A stretch of 64,000 bases of DNA from Emcibacter sp048269205 (GCF_048269205.1 NZ_JBLXJC010000001.1:1240001-1304000); one strand, 5' to 3'; shown: positions 34,487 to 43,166, counted from the stretch's first letter. The notes: generated by a model from the letters alone, not told the origin. Translations and numbers: made by a program.

Positions 34487-35638
34487 ATGCCTGATACTTC
34501 GCTGATTTCTCCCGACTCCACATTGCTGTTGCTGGGTATTCTATGCCTGATGGCAGCCTTTGGGTTCTGGCTGGACAAGACCCGCATCGGGCGGAATATT
34601 TCCGGGGCGGCCGGTATCCTTGCCGTTTCCATGGCGCTGTCCAATTTCGGCGTGTTGCCGAAATCGGCTGATGTCTATGGTGTGGTCTGGGGCTATCTTG
34701 TGCCGCTCTCCATTCCCCTGTTGCTGTTGAAAGCGGACTTGCGCCGGGTTATCGCCGAAACCAAAGGCATGATTGTGGCTTTTTTCCTGGGGGCCACGGG
34801 GACGACACTGGGTGCCCTGATCGGATTTTCAATTTTGCCATTGGGAGAAGAAGCTGCCAAACTGGCCGGGGTGTTCAGCGCCACCTACATTGGGGGGTCC
34901 ATGAATATGGCAGCGGTGATCCAGTCCGTTGATTTGACGCCGTCCCTGGCCGCGGCAAGTATCGCGGCGGATAACGTGGTTGGTGTGTTATATCTGTCCT
35001 TTCTGGCGATTGTGCCGTCCCTTTGGTTTTTCCGCAGGTTGTTGCCGGCGGCGGAAATCGAAGAGGCGAACGCGCCGGAGCAGGCGACTGAGCAATCAGA
35101 TGCGGCAGCTTCAGGCCTTGACCTCAAACATATGGCATTTGCCCTTGGCTTGTCTCTGGTGATTTGTGCGCTGGGTGAATTCCTCGCCGTGTTCGCTGGC
35201 TTGCCCGGCTACAGCATCATGTTTGTGACCGCGATTACCCTGCTGGTGGCCAATCTTTTTCCCCGGCATCTCAAGCATCTTAAGGGCGACTACGAGATCG
35301 GGCTCCTGTTCATGTATATCTTTTTCGCCGCCATCGGCATCAGTGCCGACATTGCGGCCCTGCTGGACAAGGCCTTTTCCATTGTACTTTATGCCGCTAT
35401 CATTGTCGTCTGTCATGCGGCAGTGATTTTTGCCGGCAGTCACTATTTCAGATTGCCGTTGATGGAGGTGGTGATCGCCTCAAATGCTTGTGCGTCCGGC
35501 CCGGCCAGTGCGGCCGCTCTGGCCGCGGGCAAGGGGCGGGTCGATCTGGTGGCGCCTGCCGTGTTACTTGGCGTATTTGGTTATGCCGTGGCCAACTTCG
35601 TTGGCGTGACCCTCAGTGTCTGGCTTTCGGGCGGGTAA
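34487..35638 (+). CDS. DUF819 family membrane protein (YjcL-like), putative transporter
   Basis: A 383-residue protein with about ten membrane helices. DUF819-typical segments include FSATYIGGSMNMAAVIQS in the first half and NACASGPASAAALAAGKGR near the C-terminus. The family is uncharacterised but is often encoded near dipeptide epimerases, suggesting transport of amino acids or dipeptides. Start 34487 was chosen because TTGGAAG lies just before it; longer in-frame ATGs at 34367 and 34457 fall inside the previous gene or the terminator stem. A central hydrophilic loop (about 195-215) separates two halves. Confidence 0.82.
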   Translation: MPDTSLISPDSTLLLLGILCLMAAFGFWLDKTRIGRNISGAAGILAVSMALSNFGVLPKSADVYGVVWGYLVPLSIPLLLLKADLRRVIAETKGMIVAFFLGATGTTLGALIGFSILPLGEEAAKLAGVFSATYIGGSMNMAAVIQSVDLTPSLAAASIAADNVVGVLYLSFLAIVPSLWFFRRLLPAAEIEEANAPEQATEQSDAAASGLDLKHMAFALGLSLVICALGEFLAVFAGLPGYSIMFVTAITLLVANLFPRHLKHLKGDYEIGLLFMYIFFAAIGISADIAALLDKAFSIVLYAAIIVVCHAAVIFAGSHYFRLPLMEVVIASNACASGPASAAALAAGKGRVDLVAPAVLLGVFGYAVANFVGVTLSVWLSGG

Positions 35639-35648
35639 ATACGACTGA

Positions 35649-35683
35649 CAAAAAAGAAAGGACCGCAGCCTGTGATGCGGTCC
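35649..35683 (-). terminator. Intrinsic terminator of the minus-strand outer-membrane protein gene
   Basis: Perfect 8-bp arms GGACCGCA / TGCGGTCC with an eight-base loop. On the minus strand the stem is followed by CTTTCTTTTTT. It also lies just after the plus-strand DUF819 gene and could act weakly in that direction. Confidence 0.75.
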
Positions 35684-35711
35684 CCTGTATGTGGTCTTTT
35701 CTGACGATGTA

Positions 35712-36383
35712 TCAGAAAGTATAGGTCAGCCCCAGGGAAATCACCGGGTAATAACGGAAGAAGTCGATCTCGTCGGCCACATCCTGCTGTTCCTGCTGGA
35801 TATTTTCCAGGAATATTTCATTGTCTGACAGTGTCCCGCCGGTGGAGGTCAGGGATACTCGCGGAGAGCCTGTAAAGATAACGCCGATGTCGGCGGTGAA
35901 ATTCCAGCCGCCCTCTTTCTTCACATTATGTCCGAACCCGATACCCAGATAGGGGGAGACGTCGCGGAAATCAATCTTGCCGGCGAGGGCGCCGACCTGC
36001 TCCCGTGTGTAAGTGTTTCCGCCAATGTTATAGGTGGCGGCATCCACGGCCAGGCCATTCAGGTTGTTCTTGTCCCATACGCCGCCGGCTGTAAGCCTGA
36101 AGCCATTGTCAAAGGGGTGAACGTCTACGAGGAAGTTCAGGCTTTTGAGTTCCAGGTCGAGGTCATATTCGATATCGCTCTCTTCCATGGATTTGTTGAG
36201 CTCAAAATAGTTGAAACCGAGACGGAAAGCCATGTGATCGTTGAGAGCTGTGGCCAGTTCAACCCCGACCCCCTGGGTGCTTGCCTTCAGAGCGGCAGAA
36301 GTATCAGCGTGAGCCTGGGAAAATCCTGCGCCAAATGACGTCAGGACAATAAGTGCAGTAATATACTTTGCTTTATTAATCAT
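35712..36383 (-). CDS. OmpW-like outer-membrane beta-barrel protein
   Basis: A 223-residue protein with a Sec signal peptide (ending AHA-DT, about residue 26), alternating beta-strand pattern and a C-terminal aromatic tail (LGLTYTF). The layout with a conserved SPYLGIGFGHN strand matches small OmpW/outer-membrane beta-barrel proteins. The start has CGGAG 10 bp upstream on the minus strand. It is monocistronic with its own terminator. Function is unknown; small barrels of this type often pass hydrophobic molecules or stabilise the outer membrane. Confidence 0.75.
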   Translation of the reverse strand: MINKAKYITALIVLTSFGAGFSQAHADTSAALKASTQGVGVELATALNDHMAFRLGFNYFELNKSMEESDIEYDLDLELKSLNFLVDVHPFDNGFRLTAGGVWDKNNLNGLAVDAATYNIGGNTYTREQVGALAGKIDFRDVSPYLGIGFGHNVKKEGGWNFTADIGVIFTGSPRVSLTSTGGTLSDNEIFLENIQQEQQDVADEIDFFRYYPVISLGLTYTF

Positions 36384-36611
36384 ATAGTTAACTCCGTTTT
36401 TTGCCTTGCCGGAACGATACTTTTTTACCGGCGGAAGACAGCCCCTCCCATAACGGAAACTGTCGATCAGGCGCAGAGATTAACTTCATATCCTTTCGAT
36501 TTGGTTACCGGAAAAAGGCTGAATACCAAAGGCCACCGGCAAGCTTTGCGCTGATCTGGTGAGACACCAATCTCATTGCCGGTCAGAGGCCAGCGACGGT
36601 GAGGGGCGGGA

Positions 36612-37931
36612 TCAGCTTTCCAGAAGGCTCGCCAGTGCTGTTGCAATACCAAGGAATGACAGAAACCCTGCAATATCCGTTATGGTTGTCAGCACAATGG
36701 AGGACGACTGAGCCGGATCAAGGCCAAACCGTTTCAGAAGGATCGGGACAACGGCGCCAGCGACACTGGCAATGGTCATTGAAATGATCATGGCCAGGGC
36801 CATAACCAGGGAAAGCCCGATGTTCTGACTCCAGACATAAACACCGGCGGAACAGGTCAGGGCAATGCCCAGGCCATTCATCAGGCCGGTCCCGAATTCC
36901 TTTATCATCACTTTCAGCCAGTGCCGCATCGTGATTTCCCTTAAGGTCAGGCCACGCATGGTGACCGCCAGTGCCTGGGCTCCCGCATTCCCGGACTGTC
37001 CCGCAGCAACGGGAAGCAGGATGGCCAGGGCGGTAAATTTGGCGATTGTATCTTCGAATAGCCCCACGACAGCGGCTGCGAGAAAAGCAGTCAGCAGGTT
37101 TATCTGCAGCCAGGGAAGGCGTTTCCTGACCGCAAAGAGACTGCTTGAAAGGGCTCTTTCGTCCTTGCTCGCACCCACCATCGTCTGCATGTCTGCAGCA
37201 AAATCCTCGCGAAGAACGTCGATAAGGCCCTGTCCCTCAATCACCCCGACAAGCCGGTGATCCCCATCGACAACCGGAATAACGTCGACCCTGTATTTTT
37301 CAAGTTTCTCGACCACATCATCCTTGTGATCCATGGCATTGACGTAAACGGTTACCGGCAGGGCAAGGGCCGCCAGCTTTTCCGACCCTTCGGCAAGGGC
37401 GATCCGCTGGATGTCCACCTGCCCGTGAAGACGCATGTTATCGTCCAGCAAAAACAGATGGTGCAGGGAATCCATTTCCTTATGCTTGATCTGGTCCAGG
37501 GCGCGCTCAACCGTGAAGTTTTCATTAAAGGCGATAATATGGGTCTGCATCAGCCGTCCCGCAGTATTGTCGGGATACTCCAACAGGCTTTCAAGTTCCT
37601 GGGCGACACTTTCATTCATGAGATCCAGGTAATGCCTGCGACGACTTTCATTAAGTCGGCTCAACAGTGTGGTGCACAGACCGGTGTCCATGGTGCTGAG
37701 AAGTTTGACGGAAAATTCATCCGGCATATTGTCAAGAAAGGTCTCGGCTATACCGGGTGAAAGCCTCTCGATAACATTGGCAACCAGATGAACAGGTTGA
37801 TCAAGCAGGACTCCGACCGCATCGGGAACCTGAAGGGTTTCGAGGCGTCGTGCGGCATCTCCCGGAAAATTCAGCAGGAAAGCTTTATTAAGGCTGTAAA
37901 CCGGATCATTATCTATAATGGCTTCAGACAT
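36612..37931 (-). CDS. mgtE: Magnesium transporter MgtE
   Basis: A 439-residue MgtE with an N-terminal superhelical domain (about 1-125), two CBS domains (about 126-255) and five membrane helices (about 275-437). Membrane signatures are LPVAAGQSGNAGAQALAVTM and LTTITDIAGFLSFLG. MgtE is a Mg2+-gated Mg2+ channel closed by its cytosolic domains at high Mg2+. Its start overlaps the stop of the preceding gene by 8 bp. It is the last gene of a six-gene minus-strand unit. No Mg2+ riboswitch is seen in front of it. Confidence 0.9.
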   Translation of the reverse strand: MSEAIIDNDPVYSLNKAFLLNFPGDAARRLETLQVPDAVGVLLDQPVHLVANVIERLSPGIAETFLDNMPDEFSVKLLSTMDTGLCTTLLSRLNESRRRHYLDLMNESVAQELESLLEYPDNTAGRLMQTHIIAFNENFTVERALDQIKHKEMDSLHHLFLLDDNMRLHGQVDIQRIALAEGSEKLAALALPVTVYVNAMDHKDDVVEKLEKYRVDVIPVVDGDHRLVGVIEGQGLIDVLREDFAADMQTMVGASKDERALSSSLFAVRKRLPWLQINLLTAFLAAAVVGLFEDTIAKFTALAILLPVAAGQSGNAGAQALAVTMRGLTLREITMRHWLKVMIKEFGTGLMNGLGIALTCSAGVYVWSQNIGLSLVMALAMIISMTIASVAGAVVPILLKRFGLDPAQSSSIVLTTITDIAGFLSFLGIATALASLLES

Positions 37932-38784
37932 CTTTTACCGCTCCTTTGTTTGCAGACCTGGTTTCGATGATGTCGCCAACACTTTGAAACAGGGCGAGAA
38001 GTGTTTGTCCGTAGACTTCAAAAATGCCTGAAGCGGGATCCTGGCCGGGGAGAGAAGTGATCTGGGTGGTTAACTGGGTCAGGCCCCTGTGCAGGTCGGA
38101 ATGGCGCAGGACGCCGATAAACTGTTGCCGGCGGTTGACGACCGGCATTGAGTCATATCTTTCCCAGTCCTTGTGCCGGGCTATATTTTGCAGGTAGGAA
38201 CGCCCGAAAAGTGTTTGGCATCGTCTTTGGATCAGGCGGTTTACGTTTGTTTCCGGTTGGGTGCGAAGCAAATCGGCAAAATGTATCCGACCGACGAGCG
38301 AGCGGTTCCGGTCCACAACAAAAATAAAATCGCACTGAATAACCTTCTCGGCATCTTTCATGCTGTTCAGGGCCTCCTTGGCCATACTGTTTTCAGTCAC
38401 GGTGATGACATGTGGTGTCATCCATGCCCCGACTGTATCCTCGGAAAAACGTAATAAAAGTTCACAGCCTGTTCTGGCCTTGAAGGGCAGTTCCTCAAGA
38501 ATCTTATTTCTGAGTTTTTTGTCCATCTGTCGCAAGATGGAGGCAATCATACTGTTGTCCAGGGGGGATATCAGGGCCGCAGATGTGTCGGGGGCCAGAA
38601 ATCTGCAGACCCTGGCGGTGAACTGCGGCAACATCCTCTGGAGTACCGGCGCAGCATATGTCGACGGAATCTGACTCAGCAATTCCGCAACTTCGCCGGC
38701 GTTATGTTGCTCCAATGTGGAGGCGGCTAGTTCCGGATGGTCCTGCAGCATGGCAAGGGCAAGGGAAATTTTACGCTCACTCAT
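37924..38784 (-). CDS. Soluble MgtE-N/CBS domain protein
   Basis: A 286-residue protein with an MgtE N-terminal-like helical repeat (about 5-125, motif HNAGEVAELLSQIP) and two CBS domains (MTPHVITVTENSM; MPVVNRRQQFIGVLRHSDL) but no membrane helix. It looks like the cytosolic gating half of MgtE on its own and directly precedes full MgtE, with overlapping start and stop. It might dimerise with MgtE or with the CBS protein at 39731 (inference). ATG 38784 has GGAGG 9 bp upstream; a TTG two codons earlier is an unlikely start. It overlaps the end of the MscS-like gene. Confidence 0.82.
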   Translation of the reverse strand: MSERKISLALAMLQDHPELAASTLEQHNAGEVAELLSQIPSTYAAPVLQRMLPQFTARVCRFLAPDTSAALISPLDNSMIASILRQMDKKLRNKILEELPFKARTGCELLLRFSEDTVGAWMTPHVITVTENSMAKEALNSMKDAEKVIQCDFIFVVDRNRSLVGRIHFADLLRTQPETNVNRLIQRRCQTLFGRSYLQNIARHKDWERYDSMPVVNRRQQFIGVLRHSDLHRGLTQLTTQITSLPGQDPASGIFEVYGQTLLALFQSVGDIIETRSANKGAVKDV

Positions 38785-39667
38785 CTTCAACCTCCTGTGA
38801 TTCAGTCTGTTGCTCCGGGGGAGCTGTGATGAAATCGTTGCTCAGGCGGCTCACCTGTTCCTGGAACATCTTGGCGGGTACCACCACCCGCCCTGTTGCT
38901 GTGTCCAGAATGATTGATGTCTGGGTAACTTCCAGGATTTCTCCATCATGGTCGCCAATATACATATGCTCACCGATCCGGGCATGTTTGCGGATATTCT
39001 GGGCGCCCAGAATATTTTCGACAAAGGTGCGGGCGCCAAGCCCAAAGGCCAAGGTGGCACCGGCCAGAAGGAGCCCGATCGTGACGACGATAATGGTTGT
39101 CAGGAAATGCACGTTCAGGCCGACCTGCTCCACGCCGATGATAATGGAACTGCACAGGATAAATATCTGGGCGATTTTCGCGAGCAACGGTCCCTGTGTG
39201 ATATCTGCACTGGCGGCAGTGCTAAGGATACCGGACCGGGCCGCATTGCCTAGCAGGAAGCCGGCCAGGATGATAAGCAGTCCGGTGATCAGGCTGGGCA
39301 GAAATACAATCAGGCTATCCATCCAGCCGGTAAACATTTTCCAACCCAGGAGATTTGCGCTGGCGGCGATAAAGAACATCAGAACGGCCCAGAAAACGAT
39401 CTGGCTGGTGATAACGGAATAGGACCTTTTTAATCTTTCGCGTTTGTAGCCATCGACTTTATCGGTCCTTTTGAAAAGGAAGTCGAGACCCTGAACCAGC
39501 TTCTTGGTCGCGAGCTTTAGAAAATGCGCGATAAGTACGCCTGCCAGTAAAAGCGCCAGGGCACCAGCCAGTTGCGGGGCATAGTTGACGGCCTGTTGTG
39601 ATATCTCCTGGAAGGTTTCATCGATTGCTGTACTCCAGCTGAATGCTTTCATCGTATTCTCTGACAT
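38777..39667 (-). CDS. MscS family mechanosensitive ion channel
   Basis: A 296-residue membrane protein with about four to five helices and a C-terminal MscS beta domain (LGARTFVENILGAQNIRKHARIG, then IGDHDGEILEVTQTSIILD). The pore-lining helix region GLLLAGATLAFGLG is glycine/alanine-rich as in MscS. MscS channels open on membrane tension and release solutes on osmotic downshock. The ribosome binding site AAAGGA precedes the start. The cytoplasmic C-terminus is short and polar. Location beside Mg2+ transport genes suggests a joint osmotic/ionic role. Confidence 0.87.
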   Translation of the reverse strand: MSENTMKAFSWSTAIDETFQEISQQAVNYAPQLAGALALLLAGVLIAHFLKLATKKLVQGLDFLFKRTDKVDGYKRERLKRSYSVITSQIVFWAVLMFFIAASANLLGWKMFTGWMDSLIVFLPSLITGLLIILAGFLLGNAARSGILSTAASADITQGPLLAKIAQIFILCSSIIIGVEQVGLNVHFLTTIIVVTIGLLLAGATLAFGLGARTFVENILGAQNIRKHARIGEHMYIGDHDGEILEVTQTSIILDTATGRVVVPAKMFQEQVSRLSNDFITAPPEQQTESQEVEDE

Positions 39668-39730
39668 GGCCTATCCTTTCCGTCTCTGTTCTGCTTTCGT
39701 GATCCGGTAAACCCTGTTATCCGGTTCCCA

Positions 39731-41068
39731 TCAGGTTGCTTCCTTGCTTTTATCGACTTCTTCGCTTTCGCCCTCAGGCAGGACCTTTTCCACCTCTGTG
39801 GGTTCAGTCAGTTTCCGGATTTTGACGCGGGTGATCTGGGTCTTGTCTTTGGCAAGAACTTTAAACATGAACTCACCAATCTCGAAGACGTCGTCAACTT
39901 CTGGAATTCTTTGTGCGGCAGCCATGATATATCCGGCAACTGTGTTGGCATCCTCATCGGACAGGTTCCAGCCCAGTTCGCGATTAAGGTCGCGAATGGA
40001 TATGTCACCATCGACATTGTAGGAGCCGTTCTTGAAACGCTGAATTTTCTTTTCAACAGGCAGATCATGTTCATCCTCAATCTCGCCAACCACTTCCTCG
40101 ATAATGTCCTCAAGGCTGATCAGGCCAGATACACTGCCGAATTCGTCAACTATCATAGCAATATGTTTTTGCTTTTCCTGGAATGCCTTGAGCTGATTTT
40201 TTAAAGTAATGGTTTCAGGCACAAACCATGGATCCCGGACCAGTGATTTTATATCGATTGTCTCATCGCCGTCTTTTCTATTCTGGACCGCTTTGAAAAC
40301 ATCCTTGCTGTGCAGGAGCCCGATGATATTGGTCGGGGAATGATGCCAGACAGGCAACCTGGAATGGGAGCAATTGGCCATAAAATCAATAATTCTCTCC
40401 GCCGGTTCGTCGATATTCACGGCAACCATGTCGCTACGATGAATCATAATTTCTCTCACCTCCGTCTCGCCAAGGTCAAAAACACCACTGAGCATGTCCT
40501 TGTCATCTGTCAGGACATTCCCTTCCTCATGGTATAAGTCGACGGCCCCGCGCAGGACCTCGACGCCGGACATTTCCTCCGGCGGCGCCATGGAGAACAA
40601 GGCAAGAACCTTGTCAACAATGACCTGCACGGCGATCGTGAAGGGGGAAAGGATTTTTGTAATTATGACAAACAGCGGCGCCACGGCCAGGGCTACCTGT
40701 TCCGCATGACGGACTGCATAGGTTTTGGGCAGAACTTCTGCAAAGACCAGAACAAGTACTGTCATGATCCCGGTGGCATAAATCACACCTTCTTCGCCAA
40801 CATAGCGAATAGCCAGAGCAGTGGCGATTGCCGAAGCAGCAATATTGACTACATTGTTGCCCAGAAGGATGGCGCCAATCAGGCGCTCCTTGTTTTCCCG
40901 GAGTTTACTAACCAGGATCGCACGGCGGTTTCCTTCCATTTTCAGCTTATGAATTTTTGCCCGTGTTACTCCTGTCAGGCCTGTTTCCGAGCCGGAAAAA
41001 AAAGCCGAAACAATGATCAGCCCAAGAACGGACAGAAAGGGCAGGGTAAATGAAGAGGAGTCTTCCAT
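39731..41068 (-). CDS. CNNM/CorC (HlyC/CorC) family transporter with CBS domains
   Basis: A 445-residue protein with a DUF21 transmembrane domain (about 1-185, motifs FFSGSETGLTG and GNNVVNIAASAIAT), two CBS domains (about 205-335) and a C-terminal CorC_HlyC domain (about 345-425). It belongs to the CNNM/CorC-MpfA group linked to Mg2+ or Co2+ export. Its ATG lies 2 bp after the stop of the upstream aspartoacylase-like gene. A 63-bp gap separates it from the MscS-like gene. The long antisense frames over it have no ribosome binding sites. Confidence 0.88.
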   Translation of the reverse strand: MEDSSSFTLPFLSVLGLIIVSAFFSGSETGLTGVTRAKIHKLKMEGNRRAILVSKLRENKERLIGAILLGNNVVNIAASAIATALAIRYVGEEGVIYATGIMTVLVLVFAEVLPKTYAVRHAEQVALAVAPLFVIITKILSPFTIAVQVIVDKVLALFSMAPPEEMSGVEVLRGAVDLYHEEGNVLTDDKDMLSGVFDLGETEVREIMIHRSDMVAVNIDEPAERIIDFMANCSHSRLPVWHHSPTNIIGLLHSKDVFKAVQNRKDGDETIDIKSLVRDPWFVPETITLKNQLKAFQEKQKHIAMIVDEFGSVSGLISLEDIIEEVVGEIEDEHDLPVEKKIQRFKNGSYNVDGDISIRDLNRELGWNLSDEDANTVAGYIMAAAQRIPEVDDVFEIGEFMFKVLAKDKTQITRVKIRKLTEPTEVEKVLPEGESEEVDKSKEAT

Positions 41069-41070
41069 GA

Positions 41071-42111
41071 TTATTCCTCGTATTCCTGTTCTAGATTTTC
41101 CTCAAATACTTCCAACTGCTCTTCCACCGCGCCGGAATCCTCGAAAGTCGCGATATGGAACAATGCATCGCCATTATTGACCAGGGGGATCATGGTCTTG
41201 CCGATGATGATCCCGGTCCTTTGTGCCTTGACCAGGATCTTGTCCCCTCCATAAGGGTCAGACAATTCACCCAGTATTTCACCTTTTTTGACCAGCGTGC
41301 CGACTTTCTTGCGAATGCGCAGGCTGCCGCTGTGCGGTGCCCGTACCCAATAGCTTGAGCGGGCGACAAAGGTTTCTTTCTGAGAGGACTTTCGTCTTCT
41401 TTCCCGTCCCTTGATCATGCCAATGGATTCCATGACGGCAAGAATTCCCATCAAACCCGTCTGAATGACTTTTTCTTCATAACGTAGTGCTTCACCACCT
41501 TCGAAAAGAAGCATGGGAATGCCTCTTTCCGCTGCGGCCTGGCGGAGTGAGCCGTCGCGGATTGTTGAGTTGATAATCACCGGCACGCCAAAGGAATGTG
41601 CCAGACGATTGGTTTCCTCATCATCCAGACAGGCCCGGATCTGGGGCAGGTTTGTCCTGTGGATGGCCCCAGTATGCAAGTCAATCCCATGGGTGGATTT
41701 AGCCACGATCTCTTTCATAAAGGTATTGGCGATTTGGCCTCCCAGTGAACCTTTGCTCAGTCCCGGGAAACACCGGTTCAGGTCGCGACGATCGGGCAGG
41801 TACCGGGAATTGTTGTTAAACCCGATAACATTGACGATAGGAACCGCAATAAGGGTTCCTTTCATGTTTTTACCGATGCGTCTACTCGCCAGAAGACGCT
41901 TGACGACCTCCACACCATTGATTTCGTCACCATGGATCGCTGCAGAGACAAAAAGAACCGGACCGTCCTGTTTGCCGCGCACCACCATTACGGGGACTGA
42001 AATGCCAGTGTAGTCAAATAGCTTTGTTACCGGTATTTCAATCCGTTTCCGTGTCCCCCGGGGGACAGGAGTGCCACAAATTTCAAATGGCTCGTCAGGG
42101 GTTTTATTCAT
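41071..42111 (-). CDS. Succinylglutamate desuccinylase/aspartoacylase family zinc hydrolase
   Basis: A 346-residue M14-like deacylase. Zinc-site residues are visible as His60 and Glu63 in AAIHGDEING, and His in GIDLHTG near 150. RDLNRCFPG near 107-115 is also typical. The C-terminal about 90 residues form a beta-barrel domain (APHSGSLRIRKKVGTLVKKG) that resembles a lipoyl/biotinyl fold. Family members remove acyl groups from N-acyl amino acids; the one here is likely linked to the ATP-grasp ligase encoded 3 bp upstream. Confidence 0.87.
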   Translation of the reverse strand: MNKTPDEPFEICGTPVPRGTRKRIEIPVTKLFDYTGISVPVMVVRGKQDGPVLFVSAAIHGDEINGVEVVKRLLASRRIGKNMKGTLIAVPIVNVIGFNNNSRYLPDRRDLNRCFPGLSKGSLGGQIANTFMKEIVAKSTHGIDLHTGAIHRTNLPQIRACLDDEETNRLAHSFGVPVIINSTIRDGSLRQAAAERGIPMLLFEGGEALRYEEKVIQTGLMGILAVMESIGMIKGRERRRKSSQKETFVARSSYWVRAPHSGSLRIRKKVGTLVKKGEILGELSDPYGGDKILVKAQRTGIIIGKTMIPLVNNGDALFHIATFEDSGAVEEQLEVFEENLEQEYEE

Positions 42112-42114
42112 GAA

Positions 42115-43029
42115 TTATCCCTTGCCCTTCATTTTATTGGGTCCCTTTTGGGAATCCTTGACGATATAGTCAATGATCGCGCCGGCAACATCCTTGTTGG
42201 TTGCCTGTTCGATACCTTTCAGGCCTGGGGAGGAGTTGACTTCCAGAACGAGTGGGCCATGTGCGGAACGAATGATGTCCACACCCGCCACGTCCAGGCC
42301 AATAACCCTGGCGGCTTTTACAGCGATCGCCCGCTCTTCCGGTTTCAGTTTCACCAGCGTTGCAGACCCACCCATATGAAGGTTGGATCGGAATTCACCC
42401 TCTGCAGCCTGCCGTTTCATGGCGGCGACAACTTTGTCACCAATGACAAAACAGCGAATATCCGCCCCGCCGGCTTCTGCGATAAATTCCTGAACCAGGA
42501 AGTTCGCATCCAGCCCGCGGAAGGCATTGATCACGCCTTCGGCTGCTTTCGCGGTTTCGGCCATGATGACACCAGCACCATGGGTACTTTCAATGACCTT
42601 GACGATCAAAGGCGCCCCGCCGACAAACTCGATAAGATCTTCTGTGGCGTTGGCAGAGTGTGCATAACTTGTTTTCGGCATGCCAACACCTCTCCGGGCC
42701 AGGAGCTGGTGAGCGCGAAGCTTGTCCCGGGAGCGGGCGATGGCGATGGATTCATTGACAGAATAAACTCCGCCAACCTCGAACTGACGCAATACAGCCG
42801 TACCATAGGCTGTAACGGATGCGCCGATACGTGGAATCACCGCATTGAAGTCAAGTCTCTGTTTGGTGCCACCCCGCTTGTAATATACGGTGGGATCGTT
42901 TGCCGTGATATTCATGTAGCAGTTCAGAATATCCACAACCTTGACTTCGTGGCCCCGTTCCTTGGCAGCCTCGATCAGGCGCTTCGTGGAGTAGAGGTTG
43001 GGATTCCGGGACAAAATACCGATTTTCAT
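42115..43029 (-). CDS. RimK family ATP-grasp ligase
   Basis: A 304-residue RimK-like enzyme. It starts MKIGILSRNPNLYSTKRLIEA and has the ATP-grasp core with EFIAEAGGADIRCFVIGDKV and the Mg-binding end GVDIIRSAHGPLVLEVNSSPG. RimK enzymes form amide bonds between glutamate (or similar) and a carboxylate acceptor such as ribosomal protein S6 or small molecules. ATG 43029 was chosen for its AAAGGAAAG ribosome binding site; an upstream in-frame start at 43074 has none. It is first in the six-gene unit, with a zinc deacylase next. The pair might make and break an amide (inference). Confidence 0.87.
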   Translation of the reverse strand: MKIGILSRNPNLYSTKRLIEAAKERGHEVKVVDILNCYMNITANDPTVYYKRGGTKQRLDFNAVIPRIGASVTAYGTAVLRQFEVGGVYSVNESIAIARSRDKLRAHQLLARRGVGMPKTSYAHSANATEDLIEFVGGAPLIVKVIESTHGAGVIMAETAKAAEGVINAFRGLDANFLVQEFIAEAGGADIRCFVIGDKVVAAMKRQAAEGEFRSNLHMGGSATLVKLKPEERAIAVKAARVIGLDVAGVDIIRSAHGPLVLEVNSSPGLKGIEQATNKDVAGAIIDYIVKDSQKGPNKMKGKG

Positions 43030-43066
43030 CTTCTTTCCTTTGGTCTCGTAAGAATGTTCAGGGGTT

Positions 43067-43096
43067 ATATTCAATTAAAATACATCCATTAGTCAA
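43067..43096 (-). promoter_or_regulatory. Candidate promoter of the rimK-mgtE unit
   Basis: On the minus strand TTGACT (43096-43091), a 17-bp spacer and TGAATA (43073-43068) lie about 38 bp before the rimK-like start. It is in the short divergent region shared with the LysR gene. Confidence 0.4.
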
Positions 43097-43166
43097 ACGC
43101 GTTATTTTCAAGGATAAAGTGAGTTTTACTTATGCATTTTGGATTTATTTGATATAAAACCAGATT

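Noticed and set aside
33658..34644. 328-residue minus-strand frame over the second beta-lactamase-fold gene
   Set aside because: Low-complexity, polar complement of a coding strand with a clear SxxK enzyme and membrane tail.
36467..36673. 68-residue minus-strand frame after mgtE
   Set aside because: Overlaps the mgtE end, lacks a ribosome binding site and has random composition.
37932..38800. Mg2+-sensing riboswitch in front of mgtE
   Set aside because: The upstream DNA is coding sequence with overlapping genes, leaving no leader.
42148..43092. 314-residue plus-strand frame opposite the RimK-like gene
   Set aside because: The minus-strand frame has full ATP-grasp motifs and a ribosome binding site; the opposite frame has neither.
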